Counted from the stretch's first letter, positions 43,615 to 53,613 are shown. The stretch: DNA of 64,000 nt from Streptomyces capitiformicae (GCF_002214185.1 NZ_CP022161.1:1859767-1923766); one strand, 5' to 3'. Numbers and translations: made by a program. The notes: generated by a model not told the origin, from the letters alone.

Positions 43615-44862
43615 TCAGACCGGCAGGGTCACTCGCATCACGAGACCGCCTCCCTCACGCGGCTGGGCGGCGATATGGCCGCCGTGCGCGCGGGCCACGG
43701 ACCGGACGATCGACAGGCCGAGACCCACGCCCTTGTCGCTGCCCGTGCGCTCCGTACGCAGCCGCCGGAACGGCTCGAAGAGGTTGTCGATCTCGTAGGC
43801 CGGCACCACGGGCCCGGTGTTCGTGACCACCAGGACCGCCTGACCGTGCTGGAGTTCTGTGGTGACCTCTACCCAGCCACCCACGCCCTGCACGTTGTAC
43901 CGGACGGCGTTCTGGACGAGGTTCAGCGCGATCCGCTCCAGCAGGACGCCGTTGCCCTGGACGACCGCCGGGGCCCGCTCGCCACGGATCTCCACCTTCT
44001 TGGCGTCCGCCTCGGACCGCACCTGGTCGATGGCCTGGGAGGCGACCTCGGCCAGGTCCACGGGCTTGCGCTCGACGATCTGGTTGTCGCTGCGGGCGAG
44101 CAGCAGCAGCCCCTCGACGAGTTGCTCGCTGCGCTCGTTGGTGGCCAGCAGCGTCTTGCCGAGCTGCTGCAGTTCCGCGGGCGCGTTCGGATCGGACAGA
44201 TGCACTTCCAGGAGCGTGCGGTTGATCGCGAGCGGTGTTCTCAGCTCGTGCGAGGCGTTCCCGACGAACCGCTGCTGGGCCGTGAAGGCCCGCTGGAGTC
44301 GCTCCAGCATGTCGTCGAAGGTGTCCGCCAGCTCCTTCAGCTCGTCGTCCGGACCGTCCAGCTCGATACGGCGGGACAGGTCCGAGCCGGCCACCGCGCG
44401 CGCGGTGCGGGTGATCCGGCCGAGCGGTGCGAGCACCCGGCCCGCCATCGCGTAGCCGAAGGCGAACGCGATCACGGCGAGCCCCAGCAGGGCCAGCAGC
44501 GAGCGGCTGAGCAGGGTGTCCAGGGCCTTCGCCCGCTGGGCCTCACTGCATGCCTTGAGAATCGCGTTGAACTCGTCCGAGCTGTTCGCCGAGTTCACCT
44601 GCGGGCAGGTGTCACTGGTGATGGTGATGCCGGTGTCGCTGCGCAGCGAGAAGGACTGGCCGCTGCCCTCGTGCAGTGCCTGCGCGGCCAGCAGGTAGAT
44701 GATCGACAGCAGCAGGATCCCGGCGATCAGGAACATGCCGCCGTACAGCAGCGTGAGTCGTATACGGATGGTCGGGCGCAGCCAGGGGAACGGCGGCTCC
44801 TGCTTCCTCGGGTCCCAGGTGGGCTTCGGGGGCGCTACGGGGGGTGCGGGTGTTGCGGCCAT
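43615..44862 (-). CDS. cutS: Sensor histidine kinase CutS
   Basis: A 415-residue membrane kinase. It has two transmembrane helices (about 31-56 and 116-140) around a ~60-residue extracellular loop with two cysteines (DTCPQV and LKACSEA), then a HAMP domain, HisKA with NASHELRTPLAINR and HATPase (NLVQNAVRYN, GVGLGLSIVRS). The name comes from the match to CutRS of Streptomyces and from the gene context. The extracellular cysteine pair is thought to sense redox or secretion stress. It follows cutR after 5 nt. Confidence 0.88.
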   Translation of the reverse strand: MAATPAPPVAPPKPTWDPRKQEPPFPWLRPTIRIRLTLLYGGMFLIAGILLLSIIYLLAAQALHEGSGQSFSLRSDTGITITSDTCPQVNSANSSDEFNAILKACSEAQRAKALDTLLSRSLLALLGLAVIAFAFGYAMAGRVLAPLGRITRTARAVAGSDLSRRIELDGPDDELKELADTFDDMLERLQRAFTAQQRFVGNASHELRTPLAINRTLLEVHLSDPNAPAELQQLGKTLLATNERSEQLVEGLLLLARSDNQIVERKPVDLAEVASQAIDQVRSEADAKKVEIRGERAPAVVQGNGVLLERIALNLVQNAVRYNVQGVGGWVEVTTELQHGQAVLVVTNTGPVVPAYEIDNLFEPFRRLRTERTGSDKGVGLGLSIVRSVARAHGGHIAAQPREGGGLVMRVTLPV

Positions 44863-44867
44863 GGCGG

Positions 44868-45521
44868 TCAGATCCGGTAGCCGGAGCCGGGCACCGTGAC
44901 GATGACCGGCGGCTCGCCGAGCTTGCGGCGCAGCGTCATCACCGTCACGCGCACGACGTTGGTGAACGGGTCGGTGTTCTCGTCCCAGGCCTTCTCCAGG
45001 AGCTGCTCCGCCGAGACGACGGCGCCCTCGCTGCGCATCAGTACCTCCAGGACGGCGAACTCCTTGGGCGCGAGCTGGACCTCCTTGCCGTCGCGGAAGA
45101 CCTCGCGGCGGTTGGGGTCGAGCTTGATGCCGGCGCGCTCCAGGACCGGCGGCAGCGGCATGCTCGTCCGTCGGCCGAGGGCACGCACGCGTGCGATGAG
45201 CTCGCTGAACGCGAACGGCTTGGGCAGATAGTCGTCGGCGCCGATCTCCAGGCCCTCGACGCGGTCGCTGACGTCGCCGGACGCGGTGAGCATCAGCACG
45301 CGCGTGGGCAGGCCGAGCTCGACGAGCTTGCGGCAGACGTCGTCGCCGTGGACGAGGGGCAGGTCGCGGTCGAGGACGACCACGTCGTAGTCGTTGACGC
45401 CGATGCGCTCCAGGGCGGCCGCACCGTCGTACACGACGTCGACGGCCATGGCCTCCCGGCGCAGTCCGGTGGCCACCGCATCGGCGAGCAGTTGCTCGTC
45501 CTCGACGACGAGTACGCGCAC
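44868..45521 (-). CDS. cutR: Response regulator CutR
   Basis: A 217-residue OmpR-type regulator. The receiver has VVEDEQ, phospho-acceptor Asp in VVVLDRDLP and PKPF. The winged helix ends VTVMTLRRKLGEPPVI. The GTG at 45521 is chosen because it places the receiver at the very N-terminus. The upstream open frame has no homology. It is paired with cutS. Confidence 0.9.
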   Translation of the reverse strand: MRVLVVEDEQLLADAVATGLRREAMAVDVVYDGAAALERIGVNDYDVVVLDRDLPLVHGDDVCRKLVELGLPTRVLMLTASGDVSDRVEGLEIGADDYLPKPFAFSELIARVRALGRRTSMPLPPVLERAGIKLDPNRREVFRDGKEVQLAPKEFAVLEVLMRSEGAVVSAEQLLEKAWDENTDPFTNVVRVTVMTLRRKLGEPPVIVTVPGSGYRI

Positions 45522-45934
45522 GTCGCTTGTCCTTCCTGTGTCCACCCGCGTAGCGCGCCGAAGGCGGCGCACACGGGCAGGGTGTTCGTGGGTGTGTGAC
45601 CTCCATCCTGCCTTTTTCAGCCGTAAGTCGGCTGTAAGGCGACGTCGGGGAGGCCAGGGGAGGGGCCCGGCCGGGAATACCGGATTTTTTCGTCCGGTTG
45701 AGGTTTCCGTCCGAGAGACCAGGGGGAGGAACGGCTTTACACCCCGCGATCACGCTCTGCTTGTGCCGCACCACCATGCGGTACGCGATCCGCTTTCCGC
45801 AGAGCGGGCGTGGGTGTCCGGCACCGTCGCCGCCCAGCCCGGGTGGCGCTGGGCATCCACGGAGACGTGATCGTTCCCTTCCGAACGGCACACCCCCGTG
45901 CCATCGACCCACGACCAGGACGAGGGGGCGCAGC
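45522..45934. other. Promoter region between cutR and the small gene
   Basis: About 410 bp with no supportable gene. It must hold the cutR promoter and the divergent promoter of the 57-residue gene. No specific operator was recognised. Confidence 0.5.
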
Positions 45935-46108
45935 ATGGACGCATTCACCGCAGGACTTCTGCAGCGCATAAGGGCGACCGAGTCCGACCTGACCAGGGCT
46001 CGTGACGAGGGCGACGACTTCCTCGTCGAAGTGGAGCAGGCCGAGCTCGACGACCTGCACCGCCTCGCCGCCGATCACGGTGTGGAGGTCGGCGCGTACA
46101 GCGTCTGA
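45935..46108 (+). CDS. Conserved 57-residue small protein
   Basis: A 57-residue, acidic, fully helical protein (heptad-like LLQRIRATESDLTRARDEGDD). GAGGGGG lies about 5 nt before the ATG, and a strong terminator follows at once, both marks of a real small gene. No domain is recognised. It may be a coiled-coil adaptor. Confidence 0.75.
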   Translation: MDAFTAGLLQRIRATESDLTRARDEGDDFLVEVEQAELDDLHRLAADHGVEVGAYSV

Positions 46109-46128
46109 TCCAGAGCCCATACGCACGA

Positions 46129-46173
46129 CAGCGGGACCCCGGCAGATCCAGTCCGGGGTCCCGCTGCCTTTTT
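46129..46173 (+). terminator. Strong rho-independent terminator
   Basis: A 14-bp stem CAGCGGGACCCCGG / CCGGGGTCCCGCTG with a 10-nt loop followed by CCTTTTT. Confidence 0.95.
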
Positions 46174-46249
46174 GGGGCTCGGCTCGCCTCCGGGGCGCTC
46201 TTTGCCTGTGCTCACTCTCAGCAGGGCGCCCTCTTGTGCTGTTTCCGTC

Positions 46250-47068
46250 TCAGTCGTGCCAGGCGCCCAACTCGTCCAGGCGGGCCTGGAGGGCCTCGAA
46301 CAGGCCGGGTGGGGCCGCGATGGTCAGGTCGGGTGAGAGGGGCTCTGTGGGGCGGCCACCGGTCAGCGCGCCCGCTTCCCGGGCGATGAGGTCGCCCGCC
46401 GCGTAGTCCCAGGGGTTCAGGCCGCGCTCGTAGTACGCGTCCAGGCGGCCCACGGCCACGTCGCACAGGTCGATCGCGGCCGAGCCCCCGCGGCGGATGT
46501 CGCGCACCTGGGGTATCAGCTCGCGCAGTACGTCGGCCTGCTTGGCCCGGCGCTCGGCGCGGTAGCCGAAGCCGGTGCCGACGAGGGCCAGCCCCAGTTC
46601 CGGGGCAGGGCGCACGCGCGCGGGGCGGTCATTGACGTACGCGCCCTCCCCGAGGACCGCCCGGTAGGTCTCGCCGCGCACCGGGGCGTGGACCACGCCG
46701 ACGACCGTCTCGCCGTCCACCCGGACCGCGATGGAGACCGCCCAACTCGGCAGCCCGTACAGGTAGTTGACGGTGCCGTCGATGGGGTCGATCACCCACT
46801 GGACGCCGCTGGTGCCCTCGACGCTCGCGCCCTCCTCGCCGAGCACTCCGTCGTGCGGGCGGCGCTCGGCCAGCAGGCCGGTGATCAGCTTCTCGGAGGC
46901 GATGTCCATCTCGGTGACGACGTCGACGGCGCTGGACTTGGTGGCGGCCACGCCGAGGTCGTCTGGCCGCCCGTCGCGCAGGAAGACTCCCGCGCGGTGG
47001 GCGGCGTCCAGGGCGATCTCCAGCAGTTCGGCCTTCAGCCCGTCGGGGTGCTTCGGCTGGTCGGTCAC
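46250..47068 (-). CDS. Inositol monophosphatase family protein
   Basis: A 272-residue Mg2+-dependent phosphatase of the SuhB/IMPase family. It has the metal-binding glutamate in LGEEGASVE, the DPIDGTVN signature and the C-terminal LNPWDYAAGDLIAREAGA. The GTG start lies 8 nt after the ferrochelatase stop. Substrate could be inositol phosphate or a related sugar phosphate. Confidence 0.92.
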   Translation of the reverse strand: MTDQPKHPDGLKAELLEIALDAAHRAGVFLRDGRPDDLGVAATKSSAVDVVTEMDIASEKLITGLLAERRPHDGVLGEEGASVEGTSGVQWVIDPIDGTVNYLYGLPSWAVSIAVRVDGETVVGVVHAPVRGETYRAVLGEGAYVNDRPARVRPAPELGLALVGTGFGYRAERRAKQADVLRELIPQVRDIRRGGSAAIDLCDVAVGRLDAYYERGLNPWDYAAGDLIAREAGALTGGRPTEPLSPDLTIAAPPGLFEALQARLDELGAWHD

Positions 47069-47076
47069 GGCGCTCC

Positions 47077-48207
47077 TCACGCGTACGGACTGTCGGCGCC
47101 CGCGGCGGCGGGCAGCGGGGTACGGGCCGGGCAGCAGCCGACCGGGCACAGGTTGTGGCTCGCGCCGAGCACGCCGAGGGCGCAGGGGGTGACATCCTCC
47201 TGGCCCCGCTCGACGGCCGCGCGCTCCAGGACCAGGTCACGGATGGCGGCGGCGAACCGCGGGTCGGCGCCCACGGTGGCCGAGCGGCGCAGCGGCAGGC
47301 CCAGTTCCTCGCCCTTGGCCATGGCCTCGGTGTCGAGGTCGTACAGGACCTCCATGTGGTCCGAGACGAACCCGATGGGCGCCATCACGACGGCCGGGGC
47401 CCCGGCCTCGTGCAGCTCCTCCAAGTGGTCGCAGATGTCCGGCTCCAGCCACGGGATGTGCGGGGCCCCGGAGCGGGACTGGTAGACGAGCTGCCAGGGG
47501 TGCTCCACACCGGTCCGCTCGCGGACGGCGTCGGCGATGAGCTTCGAGACGTCCAGGTGCTCCGCGACATACGCGCCGCCGTCCCCGTGGTCCTCGACCG
47601 GGCCGGAGGTGTCCGCCGAGGCGTTCGGGATCGAGTGCGTGCAGAAGGCGATGCGCGCGCCGTCCCGGACGTCCTCGGGGAGGTCGGCGAGAGACTCCAC
47701 GACGCCGTCGATCATGGGCTCGAGGAAGCCCGGGTGGTTGAAGTAGTGCCGGATCTTGTCGATCCTCGGCAGCTCCAGCCCCTCGGCCTCCAGGGTGGCC
47801 AGCGAGTCGGCGAGGTTCTCGCGGTACTGACGGCAGCCCGAGTACGAGGCGTACGCGCTGGTGGCGAGGACCAGGATGCGGCGACGGCCGTCGGCGACCA
47901 TCTCGCGCAGGGTGTCGGTCAGGTAGGGCGCCCAGTTGCGGTTGCCCCAGTAGATCGGCAGGTCCAGGCCGTGCTCGGCGAAGTCCTTGCGCAGGGCGTC
48001 GAGGAGGGCGCGGTTCTGGTCGTTGATGGGGCTGACCCCGCCGAACAGGAAGTAGTGCTGCCCGACTTCCTTGAGGCGTTCCTTGGGGATGCCGCGCCCC
48101 CGCGTCACGTTCTCCAGGAACGGGACCACGTCGTCCGGGCCCTCCGGGCCGCCGAACGAGAGCAGGAGCAGGGCGTCATAGGGGGTGGCGTCGTGCGCGT
48201 GTGGCAT
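47077..48207 (-). CDS. hemH: Ferrochelatase (coproporphyrin type)
   Basis: A 376-residue ferrochelatase that inserts iron into the porphyrin ring. Core motifs are [15 protein letters not shown], the catalytic-histidine strand [14 protein letters not shown], and [17 protein letters not shown]. The C-terminus ends in a cysteine cluster ([19 protein letters not shown]) consistent with a [2Fe-2S] site, as in actinobacterial enzymes. Those are expected to act on coproporphyrin III (the coproporphyrin-dependent route). Operon with the phosphatase gene. Divergent from the MFS gene across about 150 bp. Confidence 0.93.
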   Translation of the reverse strand: MPHAHDATPYDALLLLSFGGPEGPDDVVPFLENVTRGRGIPKERLKEVGQHYFLFGGVSPINDQNRALLDALRKDFAEHGLDLPIYWGNRNWAPYLTDTLREMVADGRRRILVLATSAYASYSGCRQYRENLADSLATLEAEGLELPRIDKIRHYFNHPGFLEPMIDGVVESLADLPEDVRDGARIAFCTHSIPNASADTSGPVEDHGDGGAYVAEHLDVSKLIADAVRERTGVEHPWQLVYQSRSGAPHIPWLEPDICDHLEELHEAGAPAVVMAPIGFVSDHMEVLYDLDTEAMAKGEELGLPLRRSATVGADPRFAAAIRDLVLERAAVERGQEDVTPCALGVLGASHNLCPVGCCPARTPLPAAAGADSPYA

Positions 48208-48356
48208 GACTCCGATCCTGCCACCCGGCACCGACAGCCGGGATCCCGGCCCTTGCGGGGGATGGCTTAGGGTTACCTGACTCGTAAGCTGTATCGACCG
48301 CATTCACGCCTTACGAGGAACTCGTTCCTCCGTTTCACGGACCGACCGGAGCCCCC

Positions 48357-49598
48357 GTGCCCAGCCCCTATACCGCCCTGTTCGCCGCCCCAGGCACCAA
48401 GGGCTTCACCGCCGCGGGTCTCCTCGGCCGTATGCCGCTGTCGATGATGGGCATCGGCGTGGTCACGATGATCTCCCAGATCACCGGGCGCTACGGCCTG
48501 GCCGGCGCGCTGTCCGCGACCATCGCGCTGTCCGCCGCCGTGCTCGGCCCGCAGATCTCGCGCCTGGTGGACCAGTACGGGCAGCGGCGGGTGCTGCGCC
48601 CGGCGACGCTCTTCGCGCTGGCCGCGGCCGCCGGACTGCTGTTCGCCGCGCACTACGGGTGGCCGGACTGGGTGCTGTACGTCTGCTCGGCCGGCATCGG
48701 CTGCGTACCGAGCCTCGGGGCGATGACGCGGGCCCGTTGGGCGGCGCTCTACCGGGGCACCCCACAACTGCACACGGCGTACTCCTTCGAGTCCGTGGTG
48801 GACGAGGTCTGCTTCATCTTCGGGCCGATCATCTCCATCGGACTGTCGACGGCCTGGTTTCCGGAGGCCGGCCCGCTGCTCGCCGCCTGCTTCCTCGCGG
48901 CCGGTGTCTTCTGGCTGACCGCCCAGCGCGCCACCGAGCCGGAGCCGCATCCGCGCGAGCAGCAGGGACGCGGGCCTTCGGCGCTGCGCTCGCCCGGGCT
49001 GCAGGTCCTGGTGGCCACCTTCGTGGCGACCGGAGCGATCTTCGGGGCCGTCGACGTGGTCACGGTGGCCTTCGCCGAGGAACAGGGCCACAAGGCCGCC
49101 GCGAGCGTCGTCCTGGCTGTCTACGCGGCCGGTTCCTGCCTGGCGGGCATCGTCTTCGGGCTGTTGCGCTTCACCGGGTCACCGGAGCTTCGCTGGTTGC
49201 TGGGCGTATGTGGCATGGCCGTGAGTATGATCCCCCTCCTACTGGTCGGAAACTTGCCGTTTCTGGCCGTGGCGCTCTTCGTCGCCGGCCTGTCCATCGC
49301 ACCCACGATGATCACGACCATGGCCCTGGTCGAAGAGCACGTACCACGCGCGCAACTGACCGAGGGCATGACCTGGGTGAGCACCGGACTCGCGGTCGGG
49401 GTCGCGCTCGGCTCCTCCGTGTCCGGCTGGGTGATCGACGCAGCCGGGGCGAAGGCCGGGTACGGGGTTCCGGCGGTGTCCGGGGCCGTCGCGGTCGCGG
49501 TCGGTTTCCTCGGGTTCCGCCGGCTGCGCAGGCCGGCACCGGAGCGGGGAGGGTCCCTTGAGCACCACAGTGATCGGGAAGAGCGGCACGTGGCATAA
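48357..49598 (+). CDS. MFS transporter
   Basis: A 413-residue major facilitator with about 12 hydrophobic spans and a short charged central loop (TEPEPHPREQQGRG). The GTG at 48357 has GGAG 7 nt upstream. Its last 41 nt overlap the start of the lactone oxidase gene, so they are probably co-translated. Substrate unknown. The overlap with a sugar-lactone oxidase weakly suggests a sugar acid or lactone, which is inference. Confidence 0.85.
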   Translation: MPSPYTALFAAPGTKGFTAAGLLGRMPLSMMGIGVVTMISQITGRYGLAGALSATIALSAAVLGPQISRLVDQYGQRRVLRPATLFALAAAAGLLFAAHYGWPDWVLYVCSAGIGCVPSLGAMTRARWAALYRGTPQLHTAYSFESVVDEVCFIFGPIISIGLSTAWFPEAGPLLAACFLAAGVFWLTAQRATEPEPHPREQQGRGPSALRSPGLQVLVATFVATGAIFGAVDVVTVAFAEEQGHKAAASVVLAVYAAGSCLAGIVFGLLRFTGSPELRWLLGVCGMAVSMIPLLLVGNLPFLAVALFVAGLSIAPTMITTMALVEEHVPRAQLTEGMTWVSTGLAVGVALGSSVSGWVIDAAGAKAGYGVPAVSGAVAVAVGFLGFRRLRRPAPERGGSLEHHSDREERHVA

Positions 49599-50877
49599 CT
49601 GGGCGGGGAACGTCACCGCCCGGCCCGTACGGGAGGTCACTCCGGCCACCGTCGAGGAACTCGCCGCGGCCGTACGGAAGGCCGCCGAGGACGACCTCCG
49701 GGTGAAGGCCGTCGGTACCGGACACTCCTTCACGGCTGCCGCCGCGACCGACGGCATAGTGATCCGTCCTCAACTGCTGGCGGGCATACGCAAGATCGAT
49801 CGCGATGCCATGACCGTCACGGTGGGTGCGGGCACTCCGCTCAAGAGGCTCAACATGGCGCTCGCGCGTGAGGGGCTGTCCCTCACCAACATGGGCGACA
49901 TCATGGAGCAGACGGTCTCCGGCGCCATCAGCACGGGCACCCACGGCACCGGCCGCGACTCGGCCTCGATCGCCGCTCAGATCAGGGGACTTGAGCTGGT
50001 CACCGCCGACGGTTCGGTGCTCACGTGTTCCGAGACCGAGAATCCCGACGTCTTCGCGGCCGCTCGGGTCGGCATCGGCGCCCTGGGCATCGTCACGGCG
50101 ATCACCTTCGCCGTGGAGCCGATCTTCCTGCTCACGGCGCGCGAGGAGCCGATGCCGTTAGAGAAGGTGCTGGCCGAGTTCGACGAACTCCACGCCGAGA
50201 ACGAGCACTTCGAGTTCTACTGGTTCCCGCACACCGGCAACACCAACACCAAGCGCAACAACCGCAGCGCGGGCCCCGAGAAGCCCGTGCCCCAGCTGAA
50301 CAGCTGGTTCGAGGACGAGTTCCTCTCCAACGGCGTCTTCCGGGTGGCCAACTGGGTCGGTCAGGCGGTCCCCGCCACCATCCCGACGATCGCCCAGATC
50401 TCCAGTCGCGCGCTGTCCGCGCGCACCTACACCGACATCCCCTACAAGGTCTTCACGTCTCCACGCCGGGTGCGTTTCGTGGAGATGGAGTACGCCGTCC
50501 CGCGCGAGGCCGTGGTGGACACGCTGCGTGAACTCAAGGCGATGGTCGACCGTTCCAACCTGCGCGTCAGCTTCCCCGTGGAGGTGCGTACCGCCCCGGC
50601 CGACGACATCACCCTGTCCACGGCCTCCGGCCGCGAGAGCGCGTACGTCGCCGTGCACATGTTCAGGGGGACGCCCTATCAGGCGTACTTCACGGCCGCC
50701 GAGCGGATCTTCACGGCGCACGAGGGGCGGCCGCACTGGGGCAAGGTGCACACGCGCGACACGGACTACTTCTCCAAGGTCTATCCCCGCTTCGGTGAGT
50801 TCACCGCCCTGCGTGACCGGCTCGACCCCGAACGCCGTTTCCAGAACGACTACTTGCGCCGCGTGCTCGGAGCGTAG
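49558..50877 (+). CDS. FAD-linked sugar-1,4-lactone oxidase
   Basis: A 439-residue member of the D-arabinono/L-gulono-1,4-lactone oxidase family. The N-terminal FAD-binding domain has GTGHSFTAAAATDG, whose histidine is the usual covalent-FAD site, and SGAISTGTHGTG. The C-terminal ALO domain has the HWGKVH signature. The TTG at 49558 has GGAGGG 5 nt upstream. GTG at 49570 is an alternative. Confidence 0.9.
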   Translation: MSTTVIGKSGTWHNWAGNVTARPVREVTPATVEELAAAVRKAAEDDLRVKAVGTGHSFTAAAATDGIVIRPQLLAGIRKIDRDAMTVTVGAGTPLKRLNMALAREGLSLTNMGDIMEQTVSGAISTGTHGTGRDSASIAAQIRGLELVTADGSVLTCSETENPDVFAAARVGIGALGIVTAITFAVEPIFLLTAREEPMPLEKVLAEFDELHAENEHFEFYWFPHTGNTNTKRNNRSAGPEKPVPQLNSWFEDEFLSNGVFRVANWVGQAVPATIPTIAQISSRALSARTYTDIPYKVFTSPRRVRFVEMEYAVPREAVVDTLRELKAMVDRSNLRVSFPVEVRTAPADDITLSTASGRESAYVAVHMFRGTPYQAYFTAAERIFTAHEGRPHWGKVHTRDTDYFSKVYPRFGEFTALRDRLDPERRFQNDYLRRVLGA

Positions 50878-51279
50878 CCGGACGGGAAGTTCTGGTGATT
50901 GCGTGAAGCGCGCCCCCACCGGCGGTCACGAAAAGGTCTATTCCGGCGGCCGATAGCCGTCCTCCATGAGAAGTTGGGCGGCGTGCCGATCCACGCAAGT
51001 GGCCCGAATGGAGTACTGTTGCGAGCCCTGGGTCCGGACTCCCGCCAGGGTGTCCGGGGCCTTCGAGGACCGCCGGGAGGGGGATCGTTGCACAGGGTGA
51101 TGAATTTCGTCACTTAGCGTTGCGGATAGGTAACCGTGCCATAACGGCGGCCTCGGGCTCGCGCTCGACACGCCGGGCAACTCGGCAAGGTTGTGGCAGG
51201 CTGCACCCGGGCAGGCCACACTCGACTAGCGGAAGCAGCGACGCACGTGACGTCGGCAGGCACCACCCGGGAGGTCCCC
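50878..51279. other. Region upstream of sepH
   Basis: About 400 bp with no supportable protein gene. It includes a CCCTGG/CCAGGG hairpin at 51026-51050 and other short stems, perhaps a structured 5' leader or small RNA. The sepH promoter should lie here. Confidence 0.4.
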
Positions 51280-52308
51280 ATGCCCGAACTGCGTGTCGTG
51301 GCCGTCTCAAATGACGGCACACGGCTGGTGCTGAAGGCTGCCGATTCCACGGAGTACACGCTTCCGATCGACGAACGGCTGCGGGCCGCCGTCCGCGGCG
51401 ACCGTCCGCGCCTCGGCCAGATCGAGATCGAGGTCGAGAGCCATCTCCGCCCCCGTGACATCCAGGCGCGTATACGCGCGGGTGCCACGGCCGAGGAGGT
51501 CGCGCAGCTCGCAGGCATCCCCGTCGACCGGGTCCGCCGCTTCGAGGGCCCCGTGCTCGCCGAGCGTGCCTTCATGGCCGAGCGGGCCCGCAAGACGCCG
51601 GTCCGCCGCCCCGGTGAGAACGCGACCGGGCCCCAGCTCGGGGAGGCCGTTCAGGAACGGCTGTTGATCCGGGGCGCCGAGAAGGACACCGTGCAGTGGG
51701 ACTCGTGGCGCCGCGACGACGGCACCTGGGAGGTCCTGCTGGTCTACCGGGTCGCGGGCGAACCGCACTCGGCGAGCTGGACGTACGACCCGCCCCGGCG
51801 GCTCGTCCAGGCCGTCGACGACGAGGCACGCTCACTGATCGGCGAGTCCGACGATCTCGGCGCGCCCGAGCCGAGCTTCCCGTTCGTGCCGAGGATCGCG
51901 CGGCTGCCCCGTGACCGCCCCCTGGACCGCCACGCGGAACGTCCCGTCCTGCCCGCCGGACCCGACCCCGACGAGGAGAGTGTGAGCGAGCGCGACTCGC
52001 TCACCAGCATCCTGGAGGCCGTGCCCAGCTACCGGGGCGACCTGGTCGTGCCCGAACTGCCTTCCGCGGAGCCACAGGAGGAGCCCGTCGAGGAGGTCCC
52101 GGAGGAAGAGCCCGCGGCGCCCGCGGCCTCGGCCGGTTCCGCCTACGCGGACGTCCTCATGCCGCGGTCGGTCAACGGCCACCGCGACCGGCTCATCGGC
52201 TCCACCGACCGGCAGGCCGAGGCCGACGGTGTCCGGCCCGGCCGTCGCGCGGCGGTGCCGAGCTGGGACGAGATCGTGTTCGGTACACGACGCAAGAAAC
52301 AGGAGTAG
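51280..52308 (+). CDS. sepH: SepH, FtsZ-associated division protein
   Basis: A 342-residue protein with the DUF3071 N-terminus (MPELRVVAVSNDGTRLVLK) and a helix-turn-helix-like segment at about residues 73-100 (EEVAQLAGIPVDRVRRFEGP). A long acidic, proline-rich C-terminus ends in basic RRKKQE. In Streptomyces, SepH binds FtsZ through its C-terminus and promotes sporulation septation. GGGAGG precedes the ATG by about 6 nt. Stand-alone transcription unit. Confidence 0.92.
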   Translation: MPELRVVAVSNDGTRLVLKAADSTEYTLPIDERLRAAVRGDRPRLGQIEIEVESHLRPRDIQARIRAGATAEEVAQLAGIPVDRVRRFEGPVLAERAFMAERARKTPVRRPGENATGPQLGEAVQERLLIRGAEKDTVQWDSWRRDDGTWEVLLVYRVAGEPHSASWTYDPPRRLVQAVDDEARSLIGESDDLGAPEPSFPFVPRIARLPRDRPLDRHAERPVLPAGPDPDEESVSERDSLTSILEAVPSYRGDLVVPELPSAEPQEEPVEEVPEEEPAAPAASAGSAYADVLMPRSVNGHRDRLIGSTDRQAEADGVRPGRRAAVPSWDEIVFGTRRKKQE

Positions 52309-52384
52309 CAGGCCCCCGCAAACACGCGCGGGCCCGTCGCCCGTAGGTCCGTTCGTGCAGGATCGGTTATTCATACATACGCAT

Positions 52385-52417
52385 GTGGGGCCCGCGTCGT
52401 TCAGACGCGGGCCCCAC
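52385..52417. terminator. Terminator between sepH and the sulfurtransferase gene
   Basis: Perfect 14-bp stem GTGGGGCCCGCGTC / GACGCGGGCCCCAC, 5-nt loop, between convergent genes. Confidence 0.92.
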
Positions 52418-52459
52418 GGCGTGCCGTCAGCGGACCGTCAGTGGGCCATCAGTGGTCCG

Positions 52460-53287
52460 TCACTGGGGATCGGGCCCGGTGATCACCGGGCGACTGCCGT
52501 CCCGGGACCACTCCGACCACGAGCCGACGTAGAGGGCCGCCGGGATGCCCGCGACGGCCAGCGCGAGCACCTGGTGGGCGCCCGAGACGCCCGAGCCGCA
52601 GTAGACGCCTACCTCGGAGTCGGCGGTCGCGCCGAGCGCCTTGAAACGGTCGGCGAGTTCGGGGGCAGGACGGAACAGACCGGATTCGGCCACGTTTTCC
52701 GTGGTCGGAGCCGACACCGCGCCCGGGATATGGCCACCGACCGGGTCGATCGGTTCCACGTCGCCGCGGTAGCGCTCGGCGGCCCGCGCGTCGAGGAGCA
52801 GCCCGGTGCGGGCCAGCGCGGCGGCGCCGTCCGCGTCGAGCAGCGGCAGGGCGTCCGGTACGGGGGTGAAGGTGCCGGGGGCGGGCTCCGGGATCTCGGC
52901 CGTCAGCGGGCCGTCCCAGGCCGCCAGACCGCCGTCGAGCACACGCACCGAGGGATGGCCGGCCCAGCGGAGCAGCCACCAGGCGCGAGCGGCGGCCCAG
53001 TTGAGCCCGCCGTCGTAGACGACGACAGCCCGGTCGGCGGACACGCCGGCCGCCCTCATCGCCGTAGCGAAGGTCTCCAGGTCGGGCAGCGGGTGGCGGC
53101 CGGCGGAGCCTGCCGGACCGGCGAGTTCGGAATCCAGATCGACGAAGACGGCTCCCGGGATGTGCGCCTTCTCGTACTCGGGGCGCAGGTTCGGGCCGCC
53201 CAACTGCCAGCGGACGTCCAGGAGGACCGGGGGGTTCGATCCGGCCAGCTCGCTCGCCAGATCGGACGCGGAGATGATGGCGTTCAT
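52460..53287 (-). CDS. Thiosulfate/3-mercaptopyruvate sulfurtransferase
   Basis: A 275-residue two-domain rhodanese that transfers sulfane sulfur to a thiol or cyanide acceptor. The catalytic loop CGSGVSGAH lies near residue 230 in the C-terminal domain, and the N-terminal domain is the usual inactive one. The ATG at 53287 has GAGG 9 nt upstream. GTG/ATG at 53296 is possible. Stand-alone. Confidence 0.92.
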   Translation of the reverse strand: MNAIISASDLASELAGSNPPVLLDVRWQLGGPNLRPEYEKAHIPGAVFVDLDSELAGPAGSAGRHPLPDLETFATAMRAAGVSADRAVVVYDGGLNWAAARAWWLLRWAGHPSVRVLDGGLAAWDGPLTAEIPEPAPGTFTPVPDALPLLDADGAAALARTGLLLDARAAERYRGDVEPIDPVGGHIPGAVSAPTTENVAESGLFRPAPELADRFKALGATADSEVGVYCGSGVSGAHQVLALAVAGIPAALYVGSWSEWSRDGSRPVITGPDPQ

Positions 53288-53613
53288 GTCCCCCATCCTC
53301 GCGCACGGGGTGGCCGCGTCGTCCAGGTCCGGCTACTCTGCCCGCCGGACAGTCCCGATCACCAGGCGTACAGGATCGGGCACATGCCGTACAACCGATG
53401 TACATCACACGGCAGCGAAGCGGAAAGCGACGGTACCGGCGGACCGGGCATCCTACGCACGCACTTGCGCGTCGGCTCGGCGGTGCGGCGCGGACGCGTG
53501 GCACTACGGGTGGTGCGAGCATCGGCACAGTGCGTGATCGCGCGTGGACGCGGTACGCGCGTACGGAGGGGCGGACGGACATGGCTCCGTGAGGGGCCGA
53601 GGAGAGAGTGACG
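53288..53613. other. Divergent promoter region
   Basis: About 325 bp between the sulfurtransferase and the VOC gene, no gene. A CCCGATC/GATCGGG stem with a 13-nt loop lies at 53354-53380. Confidence 0.4.

Noticed and set aside
48208..48356. Possible iron-box (DmdR/IdeR) near hemH
   Set aside because: TTAGGGTTACCTGACTCG has only loose similarity to the TTAGGTTAGGCTAACCTAA consensus and is not a proper dyad.
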